Shown in pieces: positions 47,731-56,911 of a stretch of 64,000 bases of DNA (position 1 is the stretch's first letter; every line of letters begins with the position of its first letter). Position numbers and translations under genes: made by a program. Below the pieces are notes generated by a model. It saw only the letters and a list, made by a program, of their open reading frames with translations. It searched no databases and was not told the DNA's origin. This DNA is from Rhodococcus sp. ARC_M5 (lineage in GTDB: Bacteria > Actinomycetota > Actinomycetes > Mycobacteriales > Mycobacteriaceae), in contig NZ_JALGQE010000012.1 of NCBI RefSeq assembly GCF_022810405.1, positions 1-64,000 on the forward strand. The letters run 5' to 3'.

Positions 47731-47803
47731 CCGACGACTACCCTCGGATGTTCCAGCTCACACTTCGCAATCGAGACGGACCTTCGATTCCTCCACAGCC
47801 TGA

Positions 47804-47823
47804 CGGACCCGCGTGTGGGTCCG
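47804..47823. other. Inverted repeat in the sigE / O-methyltransferase gap
   Basis: CGGACCC-GCGTGT-GGGTCCG is a perfect 7-bp stem in the 164-bp divergent region. It may be a regulator site for one of the two genes. No -10/-35 pair is assigned to it. Confidence 0.35.
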
Positions 47824-47894
47824 GTATGAATCACCTGAGGCGCACCTGAGAATGTGTGCGTGAGATTGTGCCCGGGGCACGATAGCCTCGGGTC

Positions 47895-48527
47895 GTGCCG
47901 ACCAACGCCGAGAAGATGCTCGCCTACGCCGAAGACTCCGCTCAGGAGGACGAGGTTCTCATCGCAGCCAGAGAGCGAGCCGTCGACCTCGGTGCCGCCC
48001 CGGTTCCACCGTCGGTCGGCGCAATTCTGTCCATCTTCACCCAGATGCTCGGTGCGAAGACGGTCGTCGAAATCGGCACCGGCGCAGGGATCAGCGGTCT
48101 GTGGTTGCTCGACGGGATGCGCGCGGACGGCGTTCTCACCACCATCGACACCGAGCCGGAGCATCAGCGCGCGGCCCGAGAGGCGTTCCGCGCGGGTGGA
48201 ATTGCGCCTTCGCGTACCCGGCTGATCAACGGCTGGGCCCTCGACGTGCTCCCCCGACTGGCCGATGACACCTACGACTTGGTGTTCATCGATGCCAGCC
48301 CTGCCGACCATCCGCACTTCGTCGCCGAGAGTGTTCGACTCCTGCGCCCCGGCGGAGTTCTGGTGCTGCACAACGCGTTACTGGGTGGACGCGTGGCCGA
48401 CCCGACTCAGCGCGACGCGACCGCAGTGGCCGTTCGATCCGCAGCCAGGGCCATCGCCGAGGACGAGCGCCTGACGACGGTACTACTGCCTCTGGGTGAC
48501 GGGTTGATCTGCGCGTCCAGAGCGTAG
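47895..48527 (+). CDS. SAM-dependent O-methyltransferase (Rv1220c-like)
   Basis: The 210-residue enzyme belongs to the class C O-methyltransferases: motif [31 protein letters not shown] for the metal/SAM region and [11 protein letters not shown] after it. It resembles catechol/caffeoyl-CoA type methyltransferases. The substrate is unknown. TAGCCT lies 6 bases before the GTG, so it is probably leaderless. It is divergent from sigE. Confidence 0.92.
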   Translation: MPTNAEKMLAYAEDSAQEDEVLIAARERAVDLGAAPVPPSVGAILSIFTQMLGAKTVVEIGTGAGISGLWLLDGMRADGVLTTIDTEPEHQRAAREAFRAGGIAPSRTRLINGWALDVLPRLADDTYDLVFIDASPADHPHFVAESVRLLRPGGVLVLHNALLGGRVADPTQRDATAVAVRSAARAIAEDERLTTVLLPLGDGLICASRA

Positions 48528-48593
48528 GTGCCTACGGCAGTGGTGCGGTTATGTGCCCTCTACGGCACCTGACCGCACCACTGCCGCAGGCAC
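48528..48593. terminator. Bidirectional terminator filling the OMT/glgC gap
   Basis: A 15-bp perfect stem (48535-48549 with 48572-48586) has an outer GTGCCT/AGGCAC extension and an inner GTGCC/GGCAC stem. The structure begins at the base after one stop codon and ends at the base before the opposing stop codon. Confidence 0.85.
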
Positions 48594-49808
48594 TCAGATC
48601 CAGACGCCCTTGCCGACGGAGACGACTCCCCCGGCGCTGACGTTGAAGCGCTCGCGATCGCGTTCGTGGTCGACGCCGACGATCTCGCCGTCACCGACGA
48701 CGACGTTCTTGTCGAGAATCGCATGCCGAACGACGGCACCCTTGCCGATCCGGACGCCGGGCATCAGGACGCTGCCCTCGACGGTCGCGCCACTGTCGAT
48801 CATGACGTTGGAGCTGAGTACCGAGTTGCGGACGGTGGCAGCCGACAGGATGCAGCCGGCACCGACCACCGATTCCTGAGCCAAGCCGCCCTGGACGAAC
48901 TTGGCGGGCGGCAGGTTCTCGGCCGATCCACGAATGGGCCAGCGGCGGTTGTAGAGGTTGAAGATGGGGTGCACCGACACCAGATCCATGTGGGCGTCGT
49001 AGAAGGCGTCGATGGTGCCCACGTCTCGCCAGTAGCCGCGGTCGCGTTCGGTGGCACCGGGAACGACGTTGTCGTTGAAGTCGTACACCGAGGCGACGCC
49101 GGCCTCGACGAGTGCCGGAATGATGTCACCGCCCATGTCGTGGTCGGAGTCGACGTTCTCGGAATCGGCCTTGATGGCGTCGACGAGAACCTTGGTGGTG
49201 AACACGTAGTTGCCCATCGACGCGTACGTGACGTCGGGGTCGTCGGGGGTGCCGGGCGGTTGAGCCGGCTTCTCGAGAAATTGGGTGATCTTGCCGTCGG
49301 AGTCGGAGTCGATGCAGCCGAACGCAAATGCCTCGCTGCGCGGAACGCGGATCCCGGCCACGGTGACGCCCGCACCGGAGTCGATGTGCTGCTGCACCAT
49401 CTGCTCCGGATCCATCCGGTACACGTGGTCGGCTCCGAAGACCACGATGTACTCGGGGTCCTCGTCGTACACCAGGTTCAGCGACTGGAAGATGGCATCG
49501 GCGCTGCCGGTGTACCACCGAGGCCCGAGACGTTGCTGTGCCGGGACCGGAGTGATGTACTCCCCGGCGAATCCGGACAGTCGCCACGTCTGCGAGATGT
49601 GGCGATCCAGTGAATGGGACTTGTACTGGGTGAGCACGCAGAGCCGGAGGTAACCGGCGTTGACGAGATTGCTCAGCACGAAGTCGATGAGTCGGTAGGC
49701 GCCCCCGAAGGGAACGGCTGGCTTGGCTCGGTCCGCGGTCATCGGGTAAAGGCGCTTACCCTCTCCGCCGGCAAGCACAATCCCTAGTACGTGCGGTTGT
49801 GTCCTCAC
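48594..49808 (-). CDS. glgC: Glucose-1-phosphate adenylyltransferase
   Basis: The 404-residue enzyme makes ADP-glucose from glucose-1-phosphate and ATP. It shows the pyrophosphorylase signature [25 protein letters not shown], substrate loop [14 protein letters not shown], and a C-terminal left-handed beta helix. In actinobacteria ADP-glucose feeds GlgA/GlgM and so alpha-glucan synthesis. It is divergent from glgA with 76 bp in between. TAGGTT lies 6 bases before its GTG, so it is probably leaderless. Confidence 0.96.
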   Translation of the reverse strand: MRTQPHVLGIVLAGGEGKRLYPMTADRAKPAVPFGGAYRLIDFVLSNLVNAGYLRLCVLTQYKSHSLDRHISQTWRLSGFAGEYITPVPAQQRLGPRWYTGSADAIFQSLNLVYDEDPEYIVVFGADHVYRMDPEQMVQQHIDSGAGVTVAGIRVPRSEAFAFGCIDSDSDGKITQFLEKPAQPPGTPDDPDVTYASMGNYVFTTKVLVDAIKADSENVDSDHDMGGDIIPALVEAGVASVYDFNDNVVPGATERDRGYWRDVGTIDAFYDAHMDLVSVHPIFNLYNRRWPIRGSAENLPPAKFVQGGLAQESVVGAGCILSAATVRNSVLSSNVMIDSGATVEGSVLMPGVRIGKGAVVRHAILDKNVVVGDGEIVGVDHERDRERFNVSAGGVVSVGKGVWI

Positions 49809-49814
49809 CCACTC

Positions 49815-49877
49815 AACCTATCCGCACCGAGAGAACCTTGCTACCAGTACACGCACAACTGCCGGGGAATGTAGGTT
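49815..49877. promoter_or_regulatory. Divergent leaderless promoters of glgC and glgA
   Basis: The same -10 box, TAGGTT, lies 6 bases before the glgC GTG (49815-49820, minus strand) and 7 bases before the glgA GTG (49872-49877, plus strand). No Shine-Dalgarno is seen for either gene. -35 boxes are weak. Confidence 0.6.
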
Positions 49878-49884
49878 CGTTCAC

Positions 49885-51048
49885 GTGCGAGTAGCGATGA
49901 TGACCAAGGAATACCCGCCGGAGATCTACGGTGGCGCAGGAGTTCATGTCACGGAGTTGACCGCGCAGCTGAAGTCGCTGTGCGACGTCGACATCCACTG
50001 CATGGGAGCCCCGCGCGACACCGCACAGGTGCACGACCCCGATCCTGCACTCGCCGGTGCCAACGCTGCCTTGACAACGCTGTCGGCCGAGCTGCGGATG
50101 GCCAACGCGGCAGCGGGTGCGGACGTGGTGCATTCGCACACCTGGTACACCGGCCTCGCCGGCCACCTCGCGGCAGAACTGTACGGAGTTCCGCACATCC
50201 TCACCGCGCACTCGCTCGAACCGCGACGGCCGTGGAAGGCCGAGCAACTCGGCGGCGGCTACCGCATCTCGTCGTGGTCGGAAAAGAATGCAGTGGAGTA
50301 CGCCGACGCCGTCATCGCCGTCAGCGAGGGCATGGCAAAAGACGTGCTCGACGCCTATCCGCGCCTCGACCCGAGTCGAGTCCACGTGGTGCGCAACGGG
50401 ATCGACACCGAGCGGTGGTTCGCAGATCACGGCACTGCGACTCTGGACGAGATCGGGGTGGATCCGAACAAGCCGATCGTCGCGTTCGTCGGCCGCATCA
50501 CCCGGCAGAAGGGTGTGGGTCACCTGATTGCTGCCGCCCACCACTTCGATCCGTCGATCCAGCTCGTACTGTGCGCGGGCGCACCCGACACTCCGGAGAT
50601 CGCCGCGGAAACCGAGCGAGCGGTGGCGTTGCTGGCCCAGCAGCGCAGCGGCGTGTTCTGGGTCAAGGACATGCTGCCCACCGACAAGATTCGCGAGATT
50701 CTCTCTGCCGCAGCTGTGTTCGTCTGCCCATCGGTGTACGAGCCACTCGGCATCGTCAATCTCGAGGCGATGGCCTGCGAAACCGCGGTCGTGGCGTCGG
50801 ATGTCGGCGGCATCCCCGAGGTCGTCGACGAGGGCCGCACCGGTCGCCTGGTGCATTACAACTCCTACGAACCCGATGCCTTCGAGCGGAACCTGGCGGA
50901 CACCGTCAACGAGGTAGCCCTCGACCCCGCACTCGCGGAAGCGATGGGCAAGGCCGGCCGCGAGCGAGCGGTCGCCGAATTCTCCTGGGCATCGATCGCG
51001 AAGCAGACTCTCGCCGTCTACAACGACGCGCTGGCGCGGCGCGGCTGA
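49885..51048 (+). CDS. glgA: Glycogen synthase / maltose-1-phosphate synthase (GlgA/GlgM type)
   Basis: The 387-residue retaining GT-B glycosyltransferase begins VAMMTKEYPPEIYGGAGVHVTEL and has FVGRITRQKGVGHLI and the C-terminal ESFG-like PSVYEPLGIVNLEAMACETAVV with the catalytic Glu. This short actinobacterial form of about 387 residues (Rv1212c) uses ADP-glucose and in mycobacteria can make maltose-1-phosphate for the GlgE route. Its 3' end overlaps the opposing methyltransferase gene by 31 bp. Confidence 0.94.
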   Translation: MRVAMMTKEYPPEIYGGAGVHVTELTAQLKSLCDVDIHCMGAPRDTAQVHDPDPALAGANAALTTLSAELRMANAAAGADVVHSHTWYTGLAGHLAAELYGVPHILTAHSLEPRRPWKAEQLGGGYRISSWSEKNAVEYADAVIAVSEGMAKDVLDAYPRLDPSRVHVVRNGIDTERWFADHGTATLDEIGVDPNKPIVAFVGRITRQKGVGHLIAAAHHFDPSIQLVLCAGAPDTPEIAAETERAVALLAQQRSGVFWVKDMLPTDKIREILSAAAVFVCPSVYEPLGIVNLEAMACETAVVASDVGGIPEVVDEGRTGRLVHYNSYEPDAFERNLADTVNEVALDPALAEAMGKAGRERAVAEFSWASIAKQTLAVYNDALARRG

Positions 51049-51896
51049 TTCGTCGCTCGATAGATCGACACCGTCACCGACGCGGTGACCTCGGTGGTGT
51101 CGGGAAACTGCGCCAGCGCAGCTGCCCGAGCAACGGGGTCGCCGTGCCGCGCCGACGGCCCCATGCCGATCAGCGCGTCGATGTCGTTGCGCGAGAGCAT
51201 CATCGAGTACTCGAGCGGGGATTCGGCCACCGGCTCGAACAGACCGGACAGCGATTCGCCGAGGCGACGTGTCTTGTCTTCCTCGACGCCGATGAGACCC
51301 AGCGGTCCACGCAACTCACGCTGGTGTCGCGACGTGGGTGTGACGATCACCAACACGCCGTCGTCGACGAGGACTCGATTCAGTTCACCGGCGTTGCGCG
51401 GCGCGAACACGCACGTCACCGCGGACAGTGCGCCCGACCGCACAGGTAGGCCACTCCAGATGTCCGCGACCACGGACCCCAGCCGCGGATGGGACCGTGC
51501 GGCACGCCTGGCCGCGAACTTCGACACGTCGACGCCTATCCCCCGCGCATCGGCGTGGGCGTCGAGCACAGCCGCGAGGTAGTGACCGGTGCCGACCCCG
51601 ACGTCGAGCACGACGTCACTGCCCTCCGGGACACCCGCCGAGACCGCTGCCGCGATCGGATCGAAATGCCCCTCCCCCAGGAACACCTCACGCGCCGCGA
51701 TCATCTCGGCCGAGTCGCCGCTGAACTTGCCACCGTCGCCGGTGAGCAAACTGACGTAGCCCTGCCGGGCGACATCGAACGAATGCCCTCGATCGCACCA
51801 CAGCGTTCGATCGGTGTCGCCCACACCGAGCCCCGAGTCGAGCTCGCGTGCTCGACACTGCGGGCACACCAACGCGTCGACGACGTCGGTCAGCAC
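51018..51896 (-). CDS. 23S rRNA guanine-N1 methyltransferase (RlmA/TlrB family)
   Basis: The 292-residue enzyme has an N-terminal zinc finger (CPQC at 11-14, then CDRGH), the typical DVARQGYVSLLTGDGG, and a SAM motif VLDVGVGTGHYLAAVL. Family members methylate G745 or G748 of 23S rRNA; TlrB-type methylation gives resistance to tylosin and related macrolides. The name fits the family; whether it is RlmA-I or RlmA-II type is not clear. GTG start; tail overlaps glgA. Confidence 0.88.
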   Translation of the reverse strand: MLTDVVDALVCPQCRARELDSGLGVGDTDRTLWCDRGHSFDVARQGYVSLLTGDGGKFSGDSAEMIAAREVFLGEGHFDPIAAAVSAGVPEGSDVVLDVGVGTGHYLAAVLDAHADARGIGVDVSKFAARRAARSHPRLGSVVADIWSGLPVRSGALSAVTCVFAPRNAGELNRVLVDDGVLVIVTPTSRHQRELRGPLGLIGVEEDKTRRLGESLSGLFEPVAESPLEYSMMLSRNDIDALIGMGPSARHGDPVARAAALAQFPDTTEVTASVTVSIYRATNQPRRASASL

Positions 51897-51946
51897 CGAA
51901 CACCCCTCTCACATCGAAAGCACCCACACTCGTCGAGACAACACAA

Positions 51947-51977
51947 AGCCCCGCTTGCCGTGGCGGCGAGCGGGGCT
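51947..51977 (-). terminator. Terminator of the DUF3117 gene
   Basis: AGCCCCGCT and AGCGGGGCT pair around a 13-base loop; on the minus strand the stem is followed by TTTGTGTTG. Confidence 0.8.
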
Positions 51978-52002
51978 GAGCGATGATCGATCGACAGAGC
52001 TA

Positions 52003-52170
52003 TCAGCCGGTGACACCCTTCAATTCGTCACCGAGTGCCGCGGCCTCGTCAGGGGTCAATTCGACGACCAAACGGCCGCCCCCCTCGAGCGGGACACGCA
52101 TGACGATTCCTCGTCCCTCTTTGGTTGCTTCGAGGGGACCGTCCCCGGTCCGGGGCTTCATCGCCGCCAT
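52003..52170 (-). CDS. DUF3117 small protein (Rv1211-like)
   Basis: This 55-residue ORF begins MAAMKPRTGDGPLEATKEGR and ends in ELKGVTG; the pattern is that of DUF3117, a very conserved family of short actinobacterial proteins. Basic, Glu- and Lys-rich N-terminal half and a C-terminal helix. AGAGG precedes the ATG. Its mycobacterial homolog Rv1211 lies at the same place between glgA and tagA; Rv1211 has been reported to be calmodulin-like. It is below common ORF length cut-offs but is a firm gene. Confidence 0.93.
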   Translation of the reverse strand: MAAMKPRTGDGPLEATKEGRGIVMRVPLEGGGRLVVELTPDEAAALGDELKGVTG

Positions 52171-52265
52171 CCTCTGCTCCCTCCAGATCTGCGCCCACCA
52201 GCTCGGCGCCTAGGCCTAAAAGATAAATTCGTCGCGGGGCGACGGGTGTTGACACCTATTCTTCC

Positions 52266-52874
52266 CTATCGCCGTCGATACCGGGAAACGGAGTCGGTAT
52301 TCGCGACCTGCACCCAGCACCCCGACAGGTGATCGTCGACCATTCCGGTGGCCTGCATCAAGGCGTAGGCGGTTGTCGGACCTACGAACCGCAGGCCCCG
52401 CCGCTTCAGTTCCTTGGCCAGAGCCGTCGATTCCGGGGTCGAGCCGGGCACATCGGAGAACTCCGTCAGGCGAGCCGACCTGGGTTGGGGCGCGAAAGAC
52501 CACAGCAAGGAGTCGAGGTCCGTGTCCTCGAGATCGACGATGGCGCGCGCGTTGCTCACCGCTGCGTCGATCTTGAGCCGATTGCGCACGATGGACGCGT
52601 CGTTCATCAGTCGTTCGACATCGGCCTCGCCGAACCGGGCCACCAGCTCCGGATCGAAACCGGCGAAGGCGGTGCGGAAACTGTCACGCTTGCGCAGGAT
52701 CGTGATCCACGACAGGCCCGACTGGAACGCTTCGAGACAGAGCCGCTCGTAAAGCTCGTTGCGGCCGTGCAGCGGCTGCCCCCATTCGACGTCGTGATAG
52801 TTGCGATACACGTCGTCGTCGGTGGCACCCCAGGGGCAGCGCAGACGACCGTCCGGTCCGGCGACCGCGCTCAC
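52266..52874 (-). CDS. tagA: DNA-3-methyladenine glycosylase I (TagA)
   Basis: The 202-residue base-excision repair enzyme shows RCPWGATDDDVYRNYHDVEWG at the start, the E-x-F-Q-x-G-L-S-W-x-T-I-L-x-K-R signature (LEAFQSGLSWITILRKR) and a C-terminal His/Cys set in HLSGCW for the zinc snap. It removes 3-methyladenine from DNA. The GTG at 52874 overlaps the stop of the DivIVA-domain gene (GTGA), which marks it as the true start. Confidence 0.94.
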   Translation of the reverse strand: MSAVAGPDGRLRCPWGATDDDVYRNYHDVEWGQPLHGRNELYERLCLEAFQSGLSWITILRKRDSFRTAFAGFDPELVARFGEADVERLMNDASIVRNRLKIDAAVSNARAIVDLEDTDLDSLLWSFAPQPRSARLTEFSDVPGSTPESTALAKELKRRGLRFVGPTTAYALMQATGMVDDHLSGCWVQVANTDSVSRYRRR

Positions 52875-53206
52875 CGCTCGTCCGGTCCTGCCTCGACCGG
52901 GGACGGGGTGATGGTGTCCTGCGACTGCTGTGCCGCGGACAGTCGCGACCGCAGCATGTCTATTTCGCCGCCGAGTCGCTCGAGCGCCCAATCGACCTCG
53001 CTGGGCTTGTATCCCCGCAGGGTCTGCTGGAACTTCAGCGAGTTCACGTCGGCTCCGGTGACGCCCTCGGCGGGGAGCACGGTCGCGGTGGTTCCCTCGG
53101 GCAACGGGCCCAGTTCCTCACCGCGACCGAACACCACCGATGCCACGAAGAACAGTGCAGCGGCGACGACGGCGATGACGACGACGTAGATCAGCAGCGT
53201 CAACAT
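52871..53206 (-). CDS. Membrane protein with DivIVA domain (Rv1209-like)
   Basis: The 111-residue protein has one N-terminal membrane helix (LLIYVVVIAVVAAALFFVASVVF), then the DivIVA motif FQQTLRGYKPSEVDWALERLGGEIDML that often occurs in coiled-coil proteins at poles, and a disordered C-terminus. It could direct something to the cell pole or growing tip; this is inference. Overlaps tagA. Confidence 0.88.
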   Translation of the reverse strand: MLTLLIYVVVIAVVAAALFFVASVVFGRGEELGPLPEGTTATVLPAEGVTGADVNSLKFQQTLRGYKPSEVDWALERLGGEIDMLRSRLSAAQQSQDTITPSPVEAGPDER

Positions 53207-53235
53207 GCCACGATCTTGTCAGACCGTCCGACACG

Positions 53236-54165
53236 CTAGGTCAGCGAGTTCATCGCCGGTCGGTCCTGCAGCGACACCTCGGTCGAGAACGGCTCGAACG
53301 AGTCACCGTCGACGCGGAACTGCATCAGACCGGCCCCGGAGTCGACCATCCCGCACCGATTGAGCATGGTCCCGACGATCTGTCTGCTCATTGCCCCGAG
53401 TTCGACCAGCGGGCGATTGCGGTGCTTGCGTACACCCAGATTGACCTGGCCTATCGCCCGCAGCCCGAGCCTGTCGTAGGTATCGAGCAGCAGCCCAATC
53501 TCCACTCCGTAGCCGGGTGCGAACGGCACCGCGGACAGAAGCTCGCGGGTACCGGCGTACTCGCCGCCGAGGGGCTGAATGACACCGGTCAACTCCGGTC
53601 GCAGCGCAGCGAGCAGCGGCCTGGCCACGAGCTCGGTGACACGTCCACCGCCGTTGGCGTCCTCGGTTCCACTGGTCCGCAGCGGACGGCGATAGTAGCC
53701 CTTGACCAGATGGATACCGTCGCCCATCAGCAGTGGGCCCAGCAACTTGGGCACGAAGGCCGGATCGGGGTTGATCAGGTCGGAATCGACGAACGCGATG
53801 AGGTCACCGGTCGACGCGGCGACGGATCGCCACAGCACTTCGCCCTTGCCCGGTACCGGGTCGACGCCGGGTACAGCTTCTTCACGGCTGATGACCCGCG
53901 CGCCGGCCGCCGTCGCCCGCACAGCTGTCTCGTCCGTGGAACCGGAGTCGAGCACGATCAGCTCGTCGACGAGGCCACCGAGCAGCGGGTGGATCGTATC
54001 GATTACGGCAGCAACAGTCTGTTCCTCGTTGAGTGCCGGTAGTACCACCGAGACCGTGCGGCCCGCCTTCGCGGCTTCGAGCTCGGCGATGGTCCATTGC
54101 GGGGTGTCCCAGCTGTTGGTCTCGGACCACGCCCGGGTCACGTCCGTTCGATCCGCGAGTGTCAT
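53236..54165 (-). CDS. gpgS: Glucosyl-3-phosphoglycerate synthase
   Basis: The 309-residue GT-A glycosyltransferase (GT81) transfers glucose from a nucleotide sugar to 3-phosphoglycerate, the first step of glucosylglycerate and methylglucose lipopolysaccharide synthesis. Motifs: VSVVLPALNEEQTVAAVI, LDSGSTD, the metal-binding DSD in FVDSDLINPDP, GGEYAGTREL. The ATG at 54165 overlaps the stop of the folP2-like gene by 4 bp. In mycobacteria Rv1208 has this role, next to the same neighbour. Confidence 0.95.
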   Translation of the reverse strand: MTLADRTDVTRAWSETNSWDTPQWTIAELEAAKAGRTVSVVLPALNEEQTVAAVIDTIHPLLGGLVDELIVLDSGSTDETAVRATAAGARVISREEAVPGVDPVPGKGEVLWRSVAASTGDLIAFVDSDLINPDPAFVPKLLGPLLMGDGIHLVKGYYRRPLRTSGTEDANGGGRVTELVARPLLAALRPELTGVIQPLGGEYAGTRELLSAVPFAPGYGVEIGLLLDTYDRLGLRAIGQVNLGVRKHRNRPLVELGAMSRQIVGTMLNRCGMVDSGAGLMQFRVDGDSFEPFSTEVSLQDRPAMNSLT

Positions 54166-55022
54166 GCCAGACCCCTGACCGTCCGCGCCGGGGTTCTCAG
54201 CCCCTGGATCGCTGCCACCATGTCGACGACTCTTCTGGTCGACGCCACCTCGTGCACCCGGAACATTCGGGCTCCGCCTGCTGCGGCCAATGCTGTCGCT
54301 GCCAATGTTCCCTCCAACCGGTCGGCGAGTTCTACCCCTAGAGTCTCGCCTACGAAGTCCTTGTTGCTCAGCGCCATGAGCACAGGCCACCCGGTGTTTA
54401 CAAGATCGTCCACGCGACGCAACAACTCGAGCCCGTGATAGGTGTTTTTCCCGAAATCGTGTGTCGGATCGATGAGAATCGAATCCTTTTTCACCCCCTC
54501 CGCGACTGCGTTCTCGGCGGCGGCGGTGACTTCGGCGATGACGTCGGCCACCACATCGGCGTACCGAACCCGAAACGGGCGCGTGCGAGGTACCGCTCCG
54601 CCGGTGTGCGAGCAGACGATGCCGACGCCCTCGGCGGCAGCGACGCGCACCAGTTCGGGGTCGGCCCCGGCCCACGTGTCGTTGATCAGATCCGCCCCGA
54701 CGCCGCAGGCCAGGCGAGCGACCTCGCTGCGCCAGGTGTCCACACTGATCAGCAGCTCCGGGTAGGCGTCCCGAATCGCCTCGACGAACGGAACGACACG
54801 GCGAATCTCTTCCTCGGCATCGACGACGTCGCCGGGACCGGCCTTCACTCCGCCGATGTCGACCATGTCGGCACCCTCTGCGACAGCCCGGTGAACCGAA
54901 GCCATCGCCGCGTCGTCGGTGAAGTTCGCACCCCCGTCGTAGAACGAATCGGGGGTGCGATTGACGATCGCCATGACCAATGCGCGATCGTCGGCGACCG
55001 GTTTGCCGCAGAGGGTGCTCAT
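54162..55022 (-). CDS. folP2: Dihydropteroate synthase-like protein (FolP2, Rv1207-like)
   Basis: A 286-residue TIM-barrel protein of the pterin-binding family: AIVNRTPDSFYDGG, DIGGVKAGPG, SVDTWRSEVA, LINDTW, GKNTYHGLELLRR. Compared to FolP1 the Gly-rich pocket is altered (DIGGVKAGPG in place of DIGGESTRPG), and mycobacterial FolP2 lacks ordinary dihydropteroate synthase activity. The position next to gpgS suggests another role, still unknown. It overlaps gpgS. Confidence 0.9.
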   Translation of the reverse strand: MSTLCGKPVADDRALVMAIVNRTPDSFYDGGANFTDDAAMASVHRAVAEGADMVDIGGVKAGPGDVVDAEEEIRRVVPFVEAIRDAYPELLISVDTWRSEVARLACGVGADLINDTWAGADPELVRVAAAEGVGIVCSHTGGAVPRTRPFRVRYADVVADVIAEVTAAAENAVAEGVKKDSILIDPTHDFGKNTYHGLELLRRVDDLVNTGWPVLMALSNKDFVGETLGVELADRLEGTLAATALAAAGGARMFRVHEVASTRRVVDMVAAIQGLRTPARTVRGLA

Positions 55023-55043
55023 GAAATCAATAGTGGCACGGGC

Positions 55044-56819
55044 CTAGCCCTTGGGTGCCTTACCTGCGGCGACCTCGTCGACGTAGCCGTCGTACGCCTT
55101 CTCGTAGCCACCGGACTTACCGCGCAGCACGTACAGATCGCTGTCGCTGTCTTCCTCGTAGCCGAGCTTGCGCAGGGCCACCTTCTGGCTCTTGAACGTC
55201 GACGTCTGCTCGAGGGTGTCGACGACCCTGACGAAGAGCGGCACCGCGTACGTCGGCAGCTTGTCGTAGAGGTGCTCGGCCACGGACTTGCCGTCGAAGG
55301 CCTCGCCCTCGCGGAGAGTCACCGCAGCCATGCCTGCCTTGCCGTCGGTTCCGTCGATGTCGACGCCGTACACGACGGCACCGTCGACCGACGAGTGCCC
55401 ACCGAGGGCACCCTCGACCTGCGTGGTGGCCACGTTCTCACCCTTCCAGCGGAAGGTGTCACCGAGGCGGTCGACGAACGCGACGTGCATCCAGCCCTGC
55501 TTGCGGACCAGGTCGCCGGTGTCGAACCACGCGTCGCCGTCCTTGAATCCGTCGCGCACCATCTTCTTCTCGGTGGCCTTGTCGTCGGAGTAGCCGTCGA
55601 ACGGTGCCCGGTCGGTGATCTTGGACAGCAGCAGTCCCACCTCGCCGTTGCCGACCTTGCGCAGCTTGCCGTCGTGACCGCGCTTGGCCTTGCCGGATTC
55701 CTCGTCGTACTGGACGACGGCGTAGGGCAGTGGGCAGATACCAGCGGTCTTCTTCATGTTGAGGGCGTTGATGAACGCGATGTTGCACTCGCTGGCACCG
55801 TAGAACTCGGCGACGCGGGAAATGCCGAACCGCTCGGTGAACTCCTCCCAGATCTCCGGGCGCAGTCCGTTGCCGACGATCAGCTTGACCGAATTGTCAC
55901 GGTCGGAGGGCTTTTCCGGCTGCGTCAGCAGGTAACGGCACAGTTCACCGATGTACGTGAACGCGGTGGCCTTGTTGACGCGGACGTCGTCCCAGAAATT
56001 ACTGACCGAGAACTGCTTGCCGATGGCCATGGTCGCGCCGCCTGCGAGCACCGAGGACAGCGTCACCGTCAGTGCGTTGTTGTGGTACAGCGGCAGGCAG
56101 CAGTAGATGACGTCGTTACTGCGCAGCCGGACGCCCATGTTGCCGAGCCCGGACATCGACTTGAGCCAGCGGAAATGGCTCATCAGGCTGGCCTTCGGCA
56201 TGCCGGTGGTGCCCGAGGTGAAGATGTAGAACGCCTTCTCCTTGGCCTGGATCTCCGCGGTCACCTTCGGGTTGGCCGTGGACGCCGTCGCCGCGAGTTC
56301 GGCCAGCTTCTTCAGTGGCAGAACCGCTCCCACCTTCGGCTCGGCGTCCAGCGAATCGAGGGCTTCCTGCGTGTTCTCGTCCAGTACGAGAACCTTGGCG
56401 TCGAGAATCCCGAGGCTGTGCTCGAGCACGTCGCCGCGCTGGTTGTAGTTCAGCATGCCCGCGGTGGCACCGAGCTTGACGGCGGCGAGCGCGGCGAACA
56501 GCGCCTCCGGACGGTTCTTGCTGAGGATGCCGACGACGTCGCCGCGCTCCACTCCGTTGTCGGCGAACACTGCCGCGTACTGGTTGACGAGCTCGTTCGC
56601 GTCCCGGTAGGTGATCGACTCGCCCTCGAACCGCACGAACGGACGGTCGCTGCTCTTCGCGGCGGCGTCCTGGAAGATCTGACCGATCGACGCTTTGTGG
56701 TCGGGCTTGCGGGTGAATCCCGCCAGGCCCTTGAGCAGACTAGGCACCTCCGTCACCATTTTCGGCAACGCGACCGCGAGGTCGGTCACTCCGATTTTCT
56801 GACGGGCATCGACAGCCAT
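55044..56819 (-). CDS. fadD6: Fatty-acyl-CoA synthetase (FadD6-like)
   Basis: The 591-residue ANL-superfamily enzyme has the AMP-binding P-loop YIFTSGTTGMPKASL, the YGASECN adenylate site, WFDTGD with the Asp that binds the ribose and DRLGDTFRWKGENV before the hinge, with Lys near the C-terminus. It activates long-chain fatty acids to acyl-CoA for breakdown or lipid synthesis, as in M. tuberculosis FadD6 (Rv1206). GGGGAG precedes the ATG well. It lies 21 bp upstream of folP2. Confidence 0.94.
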   Translation of the reverse strand: MAVDARQKIGVTDLAVALPKMVTEVPSLLKGLAGFTRKPDHKASIGQIFQDAAAKSSDRPFVRFEGESITYRDANELVNQYAAVFADNGVERGDVVGILSKNRPEALFAALAAVKLGATAGMLNYNQRGDVLEHSLGILDAKVLVLDENTQEALDSLDAEPKVGAVLPLKKLAELAATASTANPKVTAEIQAKEKAFYIFTSGTTGMPKASLMSHFRWLKSMSGLGNMGVRLRSNDVIYCCLPLYHNNALTVTLSSVLAGGATMAIGKQFSVSNFWDDVRVNKATAFTYIGELCRYLLTQPEKPSDRDNSVKLIVGNGLRPEIWEEFTERFGISRVAEFYGASECNIAFINALNMKKTAGICPLPYAVVQYDEESGKAKRGHDGKLRKVGNGEVGLLLSKITDRAPFDGYSDDKATEKKMVRDGFKDGDAWFDTGDLVRKQGWMHVAFVDRLGDTFRWKGENVATTQVEGALGGHSSVDGAVVYGVDIDGTDGKAGMAAVTLREGEAFDGKSVAEHLYDKLPTYAVPLFVRVVDTLEQTSTFKSQKVALRKLGYEEDSDSDLYVLRGKSGGYEKAYDGYVDEVAAGKAPKG

Positions 56820-56911
56820 GAACTCCCCTTTGAAGACGATGTGAGATTCCTTACCCTACTTGAGAGTAACAACTTTGAGCACCTCACTCCGTGGCCGAGC
56901 TTGGTGACCTG

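Noticed and set aside
47731..47760. GGAAC upstream of sigE as an autoregulatory ECF -35 box
   Set aside because: The next GTT lies only 15 bases away, shorter than the usual spacing of about 17-18; a -10 partner at the right distance was not found.
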